Assembly: GCA_034696485.1 (NCBI GenBank)
Contig: JAQIWT010000854.1
Location: forward strand, 1-14,475
Source of the DNA: Isohypsibius dastychi
Taxonomy: Eukaryota; Tardigrada; Eutardigrada; Parachela; Isohypsibiidae
Direction of reading: 5' to 3'
Length of the DNA stretch: 14,475 nucleotides
Positions 1-7,769 of this stretch are shown here, piece by piece (position 1 is the stretch's first letter; each line of letters opens with the position of its first letter). Both the position numbers and the translations under genes were made by a program. The notes beneath the pieces were generated by a model. It saw only the letters and a list, made by a program, of their open reading frames with translations. It made no database searches and was not told the origin of the DNA.

Positions 1-1192
1 ACAGTACTTTGTTCTGCTCCAAGATTGATTCTTTTATTCGGTTATTTCGTAAGTTACAGCGTTTTAAAATCTTTAGGCGTAAATTTTAAGAAACCTGAAA
101 GTCACAGAAAGTTTTCTGACGGTCAGAATCTAGTTGGCACTTCAGCTCGAAGGTTTAGATAGTTAATCTCTAAACAAATTCATATTATGAGATTTATATC
201 TGCACTGGAAGTTTTTTAACTTTTCCTTCCGCCAAAGATTAACCAATTGTTGCGCGCAAAATCTGTTTCAGCAATCCAGTAGATCAATCTTTTGAATAGC
301 AATATTCACTGGAACTTAATAGCAAGTATCGTCCGAACGCGCACAGGTTTGGTTTTCGCCAGGCCACTAATTCTATACCCTGTTGTCCTTAAGTCAAAAT
401 ATTTGATTCGTTCTGTCCGTGCAAAGCAAGCACTTTTGAAAAAAAATGTTGGGGTTCTTCAAAACTTCATAATGATAAGTGATCAAGGAATAGTGTCAGG
501 TGATATAGTATATCTCAGGGTGTCCCAGTGGGGCGGGTATATCGGAAGTGTGAGGAGCATTTTTTCCGTGTTATTTCAACTTGTTGGCCTTTGTTAGAGA
601 GCTGCGTCATCGACTGTGTCGAGAATACCTGAAATAAAAAAATTAACGAAACTTTTAGCTGACAACATCATGGGTTATGTAATTAATTCCAAGAACATCA
701 CTTCGTGTACTGAATAGCCGTTTTTGAATGGAACTGCGTCATCAAAAGTTAGTTTTAATAGAGTAGAAGGTCTCCCAAAATCAATTTCGAACAATTATGG
801 TCGAAAAAAAACATAAGTCTCAGTTCGATGTCAGTTTGTTAACCAAAATGGAACATGCCGTTTGAGGGCCCATTCTTTGAAAAGCAGGCACTCACAACTT
901 AAAACCCAAAAACTCTTGATTCAAAGTAACGCTTTGAGATAATGAGAAGAACTAGAGATAATTGCAGCTCGTGCCTAGCACCTACTGAGTTACGGAAGGA
1001 CCGCCTTTAATTTGTCCAGCAAACCACAGAGACCACGCTGCTGCTGCGAGGAATCAAAAACAAGGGGGCAACATGTTTTCAGAAATAGAAGGCACCGTAT
1101 CCACATCTGCTCTCGATCGACGAAGTCACATCGGGAACATGTGATTCTAGTTGATACTTAAAACCACGATAATCACCAGTTTTGTTCCGAGG
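1..1192. other. 5' flank without a recognisable gene
   Basis: I see no convincing coding exon here. The open frames are short, match no family I recognise and lack plausible splice partners. Near its right end, 1130-1147 resembles a block upstream of the second receptor copy and may be part of the receptor promoter or an unrecognised 5' exon. Confidence 0.5.
1130..1147 (+). promoter_or_regulatory. conserved block upstream of receptor copy 1
   Basis: The block reads atcggg-aa-catgtgattc and is matched at 10223-10239 upstream of receptor copy 2 with a one-base length difference and about one mismatch. The DNA between this block and the coding homology has diverged and differs in length. It contains the E-box-like hexamer CATGTG. 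It could be a retained promoter element or simply the left end of the duplicated segment; no expression evidence is available. Confidence 0.3.
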
Positions 1193-3477
1193 ATGTATCT
1201 ACTAGTTCAGGTTGTTATGTTAGTGATGTTGTTGATGGTCGAGGTGACCACTTTCCAGCTGAACATCATCGAGGTCATCATGGGCGATAATCCGATATTT
1301 GGCCTGCCGGCAGCTGGTCCAGCCTTCGATGTGGCTTTTGCTAATTCAGCGATAACTTATCCCCATCTGTTCAGAAACTTCACTCGGAAAAGGTTTTATC
1401 AACCAGGAATGTTATCTTGTCCTGACTCTGCCGCATTGGCTGTCACTGTCGGGGCTGAAATTATGCAATATCTCCAGCGCTTGGATGGGTTCAGCGTTAT
1501 GATTAGTCCAGGTTAATGAACACTTTTTGAAAATGCATAAAGACTTCTTTAAATCACTGGCTTTGCAGGATGTAGCCCGGAAGTCAGCAATCTTGGTGAC
1601 TTTGCACGAGGTATGTTCTCCAAACGTTGATCGTGGTTTGCTGTCTAATTTGTCATCTTTCGTCATTTTCATTCCCTGATGTCTTTTGACAATTTCAGAA
1701 CTCAATGTTCCGCTACTTGCTAGGTATGAAGATACAATATTTTTCGAACGTAAGAATCGTCAAGAAACCGATGAGCGATTTTCAGCACCGCCACTGATCC
1801 GCTCGTTGGAAATAAAGTCCGTTTCCCCACACTTCTAGGATTTGGGTCAGACGATCACGCAAGTAAAGTAGCGGGGCTGAAAGTTCTGATTGATCGATTT
1901 TCTTGGAAGAAAATTTTACTGCTACAAGACGCTCTGGTCAAGTATCCCGCCACTATTCCGTTCTATTCAGTTCAGTACAGAAACACTAAGAGCATGTTGC
2001 CGGCTGCGATATATCAAGTCGATACCATCGGCTTCGACTCATCTGTGTTGACAAACTTTGATTCGCTGCTGGAAAAAGTCAGAAATAGAGGCCGAGGTAG
2101 AGGACTGACGCAATTTTATTCAGACGAATGATAACTCATGAAAACCTTGTTTAGTTGCCATCATATATGCACACCCAGACATCCTGCGGCGAATTCTTGT
2201 ACGGAAAGGTTATGCCACAAAATATGCAGTTCACTCTATTTTTTTAACTCGGCAGATTGAGGCTGTTGCAAAAAACATGACGAACGGAGACTATGTAAGG
2301 GAAAATGTTCCGGACAATTGGACGTCTTGCTCGTGACGTAGTAACCTTCTGATTACGTGCAGATTTACCTTACACCGGAGGCTCCACCTGCGCCCACGTT
2401 TGGTCAATTAGAATATCAAAAGCAGGATCAGTACGATGAGGTAAAAGATAACGCCAGCTGATCATAGATTGATCACGAAAAAGCAAACACTACAACTAAT
2501 GAGTGTGCTTCCAGCGCGCTTACGAGGCGTTTAGGAGTCTGATCACGTTCACTAATCCAAGCCCGAATTGGAGATCTATTGAGAATATTACAGAGGCGCG
2601 GACACGAAGAGCGCGGGGGAACTATAATATCACCTATAAAAACGACACACAGGTGTGTAAGCAGCTGCCAGGCCCAGTTTGGAGAATGGCTGGATCTGAT
2701 ATGATAATTGTTCATTTCAGTTCAACGAAATCGCCGTATCGGCATATGAAACCATCGTTTCTCTTGCAGAGGTATGAGACCATTACTCACCGGTGTGGTT
2801 TGTTGAACCGAGCATATCCAACCAATTGCGTAGGTTCTCAACGAGACGTATAATGTCGTGAACTTGACATCCTCAGAATACTGCAAGCGGTTCATGAACC
2901 GCACATTTCACCTCCCCACACGGGAATTCCATATGGGGCATTCAGGTGTGCGTATCAGTGATGTTAGATTTTTTAAGATGAACGAAGTTACACGTGCCAT
3001 GGAGGTATTCAGTTCAAAACGATCGAAGGATTTCAAATCGCAAGATTTATGTCGTAGGAGGTCTGGCGTTATTACACATCAGTGAGACTTTTTGTTGAAC
3101 ACCCCGATCGAAGAATCTTCTGGAGAGGCGGTGCACCACCAGCTGATATGCCACTTTGTGGATTCAATGGCGACAGATGTGATACGGCAAACAGCAGTAA
3201 GGTTCTTCATGATTATTTTGATTTATTCGACCTTACCATTGTTGCCCTACTGTAGTGTCCAACATTATTGGGTGGACGTCTGCTTCCGTGCTGATATGTG
3301 TCGTTGCTTTGTCGGCAATTTTTGTTCGGTACTGTGAATCCCCACCTGTTGGCACGAATTGGATCCTTAATTGAACTCGTGTTATTTAGGCGCATTTTAC
3401 TTGGAGATGGAATGAAGAAGATATGGTTCCATGTTGATCCTAGCCAAATAAATGGCGATCTCAACTTTGTCATTTGA
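1193..3477 (+). CDS. Natriuretic-peptide-receptor-like membrane receptor without cyclase domain (copy 1)
   Basis: Thirteen exons join in frame to 505 residues: 1193-1511, 1569-1610, 1699-1723, 1786-2096, 2155-2198, 2256-2294, 2363-2440, 2515-2652, 2721-2771, 2834-3004, 3058-3196, 3256-3328, 3390-3477. All introns are GT-AG, 53-88 bases. A hydrophobic signal peptide (about 1-22) precedes an ANF-receptor (periplasmic-binding-like) domain. Its landmarks are C76 and C108 around a SPGCSPE loop, an ELNVPLLAR segment, FSW at 167-169, an IEAVAKNMTNGDYIYLTPEA strand, and W428 to C440GFNGDRC447. Eight N-glycosylation sequons are present. A transmembrane helix follows at about 456-476. The 29-residue tail resembles the juxtamembrane stretch before a kinase-homology domain, then stops. 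Receptor guanylate cyclases continue for roughly 500 more residues; NPR-C-type clearance receptors end with a short tail like this. Ligand binding and clearance or decoy signalling are inferred. An in-frame ATG at 1151 would add 14 residues, but 1193 gives the cleaner signal peptide. Confidence 0.85.
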
Positions 3478-3489
3478 AGAATGATACGT
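1205..3489 (+). repeat. Tandem duplication, left copy
   Basis: This segment aligns along its whole length, introns included, with 10320-12619 in the same orientation, about 9.12 kb away. Matching introns differ by 0-9 bases; intron 10 is 53 bases in both and introns 3, 4, 9 and 12 also have equal lengths. Similarity stops abruptly about 12 bases after the shared stop codon, which marks the right breakpoint or the end of constraint. On the left it fades at the AG that ends at 1210. Confidence 0.85.
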
Positions 3490-3976
3490 TTCCGAATTTC
3501 GAAAATTTCACATTGCATCTGGACGTTGTCAAATGTGCAAAATAATCTCCCGGCCTTGAAATCAATTCATCGTTGCTTAATCGCTGCAGGGAGATCTCCC
3601 GCATGACAAATATTTGTGGAATCTAGTTTTCTAATAGTGCGGGCTCATGTTCCAACGTTCCAAAATTGAGCGACGAGACAGTCATGTAAGAGCAGTCATT
3701 TCAAGACCGTATTTTTGGGAACGCTTCAACCCAAACGATGTACTCTTGTATGTACGCAGTTGCTCGAATTCCGTTGCGAAAATGGTGATTTTCACCCCTG
3801 GTTTTGGATATTTGTCTCCGTCAATGTGTTATATATATGTACTGTACGAGCATTCCGCAAGACACCGCCCTCGTTTGTGCGGACATAACCCCGGAATAAC
3901 CCCCCAATCGTACCGCTTAACTAGAACATTTGATCCTCCCTGTCGAACAACATGGTTTGTTTTGAACACTTTTTTA

Positions 3977-3988
3977 GGGGGGGGGGGG
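3977..3988 (+). repeat. G homopolymer, 12 bases
   Basis: Twelve consecutive G preceded by a T run. It is one of three such tracts within 800 bases of otherwise AT-rich DNA. Confidence 0.9.
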
Positions 3989-4341
3989 ATCTCTATTTCT
4001 TCTTGAGCCAAAATACTTCAAAAGAGAGACGAGGGAGCTTGATATCCACGGTTAATCTACAGAGTCATTTATCGCGCTTACCTTGAAAAATAGGACTGCT
4101 GTAGATAATGAAAAATCATACTCGGAAATATGATGGTGAAAATCTTCGGTTTGTTTGTCTGAATGTTGGGTCCAGATATCATCCGAACCCTCGGTCTCGG
4201 ATAACTTGTTCACCACATACTCAAGAGACGTGATGGAACATACATATTTTCATAGTGGTTTCGCTTCCACCAGCAAAGCAAGAAATTTTCAAAACGAGAA
4301 ACTTTGTTGCCTGCCTTTTTGATTAACAAAGTGGTGGTGAT

Positions 4342-4357
4342 GGGGGGGGGGAGGGGG
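4342..4357 (+). repeat. G-rich tract (10 G, A, 5 G)
   Basis: Ten G, one A and five G, preceded by a gtggtggtgat stretch. With its flanks it could form a G-quadruplex or slip during replication. Exact run lengths may be unreliable if they come from sequencing. Confidence 0.9.
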
Positions 4358-4761
4358 TTCTCTTCAGTTAATTCCTGAGTGAAGAGAGCAAAAGGCTTTA
4401 TAGAGGGGTTATCTACCCCTAACCCAAACAACAAACAGCGCGCAGATTGCTTGGTGAATCTGAATATCACGGCATACCCCTACTGCTACCGAGGATAGGC
4501 ATGAACGCCACAACTGCGACGAAGATCAGGTATTGGGAGTAGGCCATCCTATCGAGGCACACGAGGCGAGTGGTGTGGATCGGGCAAGGTTTACAGTTTT
4601 TTTGAAAATTTTTGATCAAATGGTTTGATCGTAGATATGGCCTAAGGTTTCAACTTTAAACCTTAGGGGGTCAAGCCAGCCTTTTCTATAGGATATAACT
4701 ACTCGAAATGTATTCAAGCTCGTCCACCAGCGCACTGATATAGGTCAAAAGTCTGTACAAT

Positions 4762-4776
4762 CCCCCCCCCCCCCCC
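4762..4776 (+). repeat. C homopolymer, 15 bases
   Basis: Fifteen consecutive C, which are G on the minus strand, so this tract has opposite polarity to the two G tracts to its left. Confidence 0.9.
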
Positions 4777-5030
4777 TCCAGGTGGGCTAAAAAGACCGAG
4801 CATGGCAAATTCTCAATTTTCCAAACGCCGAGATTCCGTCAATGCTCGGCGGGTGAGATTTCAAATTTGCCGTGCGTGCAGACGATATCGTTGTCGTCAG
4901 CAGGCCAAGTCGAGATAGTTCTGCGGAGTTTCATCGCCGGAAATTGCTCAAGTGCAACATAAGGTTTAGCAAAATGAGCCGAGCAAATCGCTAGATCGTT
5001 CGACAGCGAATCATTTCTCGAGATAAGGAG

Positions 5031-5201
5031 GATCGCTGAATCGCTAGATCGCTTGTTTCCTAGGAGGAAGATTTTTCCAGTCAGGCAGATCGCTGAATCG
5101 CTAGATCGCTTGTTTCCAAGAAGGAAGATTTTTCCAGTTAGGCAGATTGCTGAATCGCTAGATCGCTTGTTTCTTAGGAGGAAGATTTTGCGGAAGGTTG
5201 T
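5031..5201 (+). repeat. 57-base minisatellite, cluster 1 (three units)
   Basis: Three head-to-tail units of exactly 57 bases lie at 5031-5087, 5088-5144 and 5145-5201. Each starts GAT(C/T)GCTGAATCGCTAG and continues with a cgcttgttt, aggaggaag, atttttccag core. Units 1 and 2 are nearly identical; unit 3 diverges at its right end. A fragment of the unit (atcgctagatcg) lies just upstream at about 4987. Because 57 is a multiple of three, the minus strand reads as a 19-residue repeat inside a 212-codon open frame (4839-5477), but cluster 2 reads in another frame, so I regard the repeat as noncoding. Confidence 0.85.
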
Positions 5202-5257
5202 ATCCAAGTAGCAACGTATCGTTTTCTTCCTTTCCGGGTAATGGCTTGGATATAACC
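5196..5257. repeat. Inverted repeat / potential hairpin
   Basis: The arms 5196-5208 (GGTTGTATCCAAG) and 5245-5257 (CTTGGATATAACC) are complementary at 12 of 13 positions around a 36-base loop. The structure begins within the last minisatellite unit. A short AACC-gaa-GGTT hairpin follows at 5254-5264. Function is unknown. Confidence 0.6.
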
Positions 5258-5589
5258 GAAGGTTCAGAATCGAGCCTGTCCGTTCAACTCCTCTGTCAGT
5301 TTGCATTGAAAAAATCAAACAAAAACACCATAAAAAAACTAGAAAAAAAATCACCGAGCCTAAAGCTTTTGAATTTTCGGGTCGTCGCAGTTTTGAATTT
5401 AGACTGAATTTCAAAGTAGAAGTGAAGACGATGCAGGCGGGTTCCTTTTGAACACGGTGACCTTGAAACCTAGACAACCATCCATAGCAAAATTGAATGT
5501 TCGAAATGAATGTTTGTTTATTTCCTCTCGCATTTTCGAATAACCTTCCGCAATATGTCCCACGAGCATCTGGCCGGGGGACGCCCGAA
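5202..5589. other. Spacer between the minisatellite clusters
   Basis: This is unique sequence apart from the hairpin at its left edge. It contains an A-rich stretch around 5305-5350. It falls within the 212-codon minus-strand open frame, which encodes one hydrophobic segment from this spacer but no recognisable domain. Confidence 0.4.
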
Positions 5590-5790
5590 GGTATTTCCAG
5601 TCAAGCAGATCGTTGAATCGGTACATCGCTTGTTCCATGATTTTTTCAGTGCGACAGATCGTTGAATCGCTAGATTGCTTGTTTTTTAGGAGGACGATCC
5701 TTCAAGTTTGACAGGTCGTTGGATCGCTAGATCGCTTGGTTTAAGTTGGGCAGACCGAGGAATCGCCCGTGTACAGAGAACGAAAGGAAG
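5590..5790 (+). repeat. 57-base minisatellite, cluster 2 (degenerate units)
   Basis: The same unit family as cluster 1 recurs about 400 bases away. There is a partial tail (tatttccagtcaagca) at 5592-5607, a shortened 49-base unit at 5608-5656, a full 57-base unit at 5657-5713, a 39-base deleted unit at 5714-5752 and a fragment from 5753. Units here carry GATCGTTGAATCG rather than GATCGCTGAATCG, so the clusters have diverged as groups. Confidence 0.75.
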
Positions 5791-6420
5791 TTTGAACAAT
5801 CTTGCCCCATGGAACAAACGTTCAACTTTTTGGGCCTCGTAAGAAACATAAATGTTTGAAAACGTCATTCTCGTGTACCAAGTATGAGTGGTAAGTGTAG
5901 GGTTTTTGGCCACCAAATACTCGTTTTACGTATGGAGCCGCCTTTTGTGTGAACTGTTTTTCGAGATTTGCTTTTCTTTATACTATCGTAAACAATTTCT
6001 TCGTACATGCTTAATTCAAATCCATCGATATCTGCCTTATATTTATCTCTCTCAGTTAACTCGATTTTTTTATTTTTGGTGAATGTAATGCGAGAGAATT
6101 TTAGTATGACAGAATTTATGGTAGTTTTGCGGATTGTGGGTGAATTTCTCTATACCTGACTCGCAGTTCATTCTTCGTTTATCCAACGCCGACCTGACCA
6201 AGTAAACCAGTCTCTATTGGCCGACTGACCTGAACTGTATTGGAGCCCACCCGCTAATCGGTGCAAGTGAAATGACAGGGGCCACGAAGAATTGAATTGC
6301 TTCAATAGAACAGATAGTCGAAGTAGCAAGGGTCTTCAAACCTAAACTGGCTTCAAAAACAAATTTTTAATCCAAACTAATTCAGTTGAACTAATTTTCT
6401 TTGAACTCTTTGTAATGGCC
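5791..6420. other. Intergenic, nothing recognised
   Basis: AT-rich DNA with only short open frames. I found no splice-compatible exons, RNA gene or mobile-element hallmark. Confidence 0.4.
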
Positions 6421-6500
6421 AGTACGGGATTGAACCATAGTTTTCGCAACTCTGGTTTTTTTGACCAGGGTGATTTCACCGGTGCACCACTAGCTAGAAC
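6417..6500 (-). mobile_element. tRNA-derived SINE-like remnant
   Basis: On the minus strand an A-box-like TAGCTAGTGG (6487-6496) is followed 50 bases later by a B-box-like GGTTCAATCCC (6426-6436). The B box sits in a T-arm that folds well: stem TATGG/CCGTA around the seven-base loop TTCAATC. Between them, CTGGT and ACCAG form a five-pair anticodon-like stem with a seven-base loop, and GTT/AAC could form a small variable arm. The acceptor 3' strand CTGGCCA has no 5' partner upstream and the loop lacks the invariant T before the anticodon. That fits a tRNA-derived SINE head or decayed tRNA copy better than a functional tRNA. No second copy is seen in this window. Confidence 0.45.
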
Positions 6501-7080
6501 TAAGCGACTATTTCGTGAAGTTCCAGGTGAGGGGTTGCAAAAATATCCTCTGAAATCTCACAGTGAAAACTACATTTCCTTCGATCGCAGAAACTTCAGA
6601 GGTTGTGAATGAGGCCATCGGGAGTTAGCTGCCATTCCCTTGCATGTTATCGGAGTTGTGTACAGTTATCACTTAAAAATCAAATCACCAAAGACCCAGT
6701 TTGTATTGGGTTGTGACACTTGATAGACGAACTCAAAATGTCGGTTCAAACCGAAGCAGTAGGGTTTTGAAGGCAAAAGACTAGACGAAAACCTCCCACA
6801 AAAATTACTTTAGTTCGAAAATGAGTTCTTCCCTACTGGAATTAATTCCTATCTGGATGCAATGAAACCTTTTTTCAGAATCATTTTTTTGTATTTTCTA
6901 GTCATTTTGTCGATATCAATCTTCCGACTTAGTATTCATCTCTGAATTGAGCTTGCCGAACTCCCAACTCGACTGAGGAATGCACAGAAGTTGACAAGCA
7001 GCAGATGAGTTTGTAGTAAAAGGACATAAAATGACAGAAGAATTAACACATAAAACAGATTAGTTCAACCATCTTCCACT
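6501..7080. other. Intergenic, nothing recognised
   Basis: No gene, RNA or repeat that I can support. T-rich runs occur near 6870-6900. Confidence 0.4.
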
Positions 7081-7082
7081 GA

Positions 7083-7178
7083 AAATTTTAACATAACTCA
7101 CTTTTTAATCTTAATTTTAATTTTAATTCTACTTTAAATTTTAATTCTAATTTTCATTTTAATTTTAACATAACTTCA
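7083..7178 (+). repeat. AT-rich simple repeat (TTTTAA-type) between short direct repeats
   Basis: A degenerate array of ttttaa/attttaattc units spans about 7101-7172. It is bounded on both sides by aattttaacataact, at about 7085-7099 and 7160-7175. The direct repeats suggest slippage expansion or a small insertion with duplicated target, but they share composition with the array. Confidence 0.6.
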
Positions 7179-7769
7179 CCTCCTAGAACGAGAACGCGAG
7201 CACGTCAGGAAATAAATTTTGAGAGATATCAAAAAGGCTCAAAAGGACAATCTCGAAAAGATCATCCATTCTGACGGGAGATGAAGATGACTGACTGCTT
7301 TTTTGAATTTTTATCTACTTTAGGGTTTCTTGACGTTACCGAGATATTAATTTGTTTTCCTTGATTTCGCCTCCTTGTTCTCTTATCATAACTTGGTTTC
7401 TCCTTTGTCAATTAATTTGTCTGTTTTACGGGAATTTTTTATCACTTCTTCGCTGTTACACACATCACTACAATTTAACAGTTTTTAAAGTTTGAAACGG
7501 ATGATTTGTTTGAGATCGTCTCTGCTGTCTGTCTTCGAAACATCTTCAAGTGAGAACTTGCTCAGAAAAAGCATGACATGTTATGGTACTGATTTACTGC
7601 TTCTTTTCACGTAAAACAGTTGCAATGCTTGACCGTCAATTTGCATCTGAACACTGAGAAATAATATGAACCGATTGAGATGAATACAAAAAACAATGCG
7701 GATCAACTAGATTCACGCCATTCATATGTTCCAAGTCGGCCATAACGTACTTTTAAATGGCATTCCGAT
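7179..7769. other. Downstream region of the cadherin-lipocalin gene
   Basis: No coding exon recognised. It should include the 3' untranslated region of the minus-strand gene ending at 7770. I see no canonical AATAAA close to the stop on that strand, so the cleavage site cannot be placed. Confidence 0.4.

Larger units (their letters stand above)
3478..4838. other. Intergenic stretch with G/C homopolymers
   Basis: I find no gene. Open frames here are short and resemble no family. Notable sequence features are a 12-base perfect palindrome at 3589-3600 (gggagatctccc) and three long G or C runs listed separately. No canonical AATAAA lies shortly after the receptor stop; an AATAAA at 3445-3450 lies inside the last receptor exon and could serve instead, but this is uncertain. 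Confidence 0.5.

Noticed and set aside
292-597. 101-codon plus-strand open frame near the window start
   Set aside because: No recognisable domain, no signal peptide or splice partners, and Met start lacks support; treated as chance.
3055-3057. TAG in the receptor reading frame, repeated at 12178-12180 in copy 2, which first looked like a shared nonsense mutation
   Set aside because: In both copies it is the last three bases of a 53-base GT-AG intron. Exons on both sides join in phase with the expected family sequence.
3475-3540. Stop-codon readthrough or further exons extending the receptor tail
   Set aside because: Only about 12 bases after the shared TGA are conserved between the copies; the sequences then diverge completely, and no kinase-homology sequence is visible downstream.
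4839-5477. 212-codon minus-strand open frame with one hydrophobic segment and a 19-residue internal repeat
   Set aside because: Much of its length is the 57-base minisatellite, which stays open simply because one unit is open. The second cluster of the repeat is read in another frame, and no domain is recognisable.
5031-5790. CRISPR-like array
   Set aside because: The units are contiguous near-identical 57-mers with no unique spacers, and the genome is eukaryotic.
6417-6500. Functional tRNA gene
   Set aside because: No 5' acceptor strand complementary to the 3' CTGGCCA is present, and the anticodon-like loop lacks the invariant T before the anticodon.
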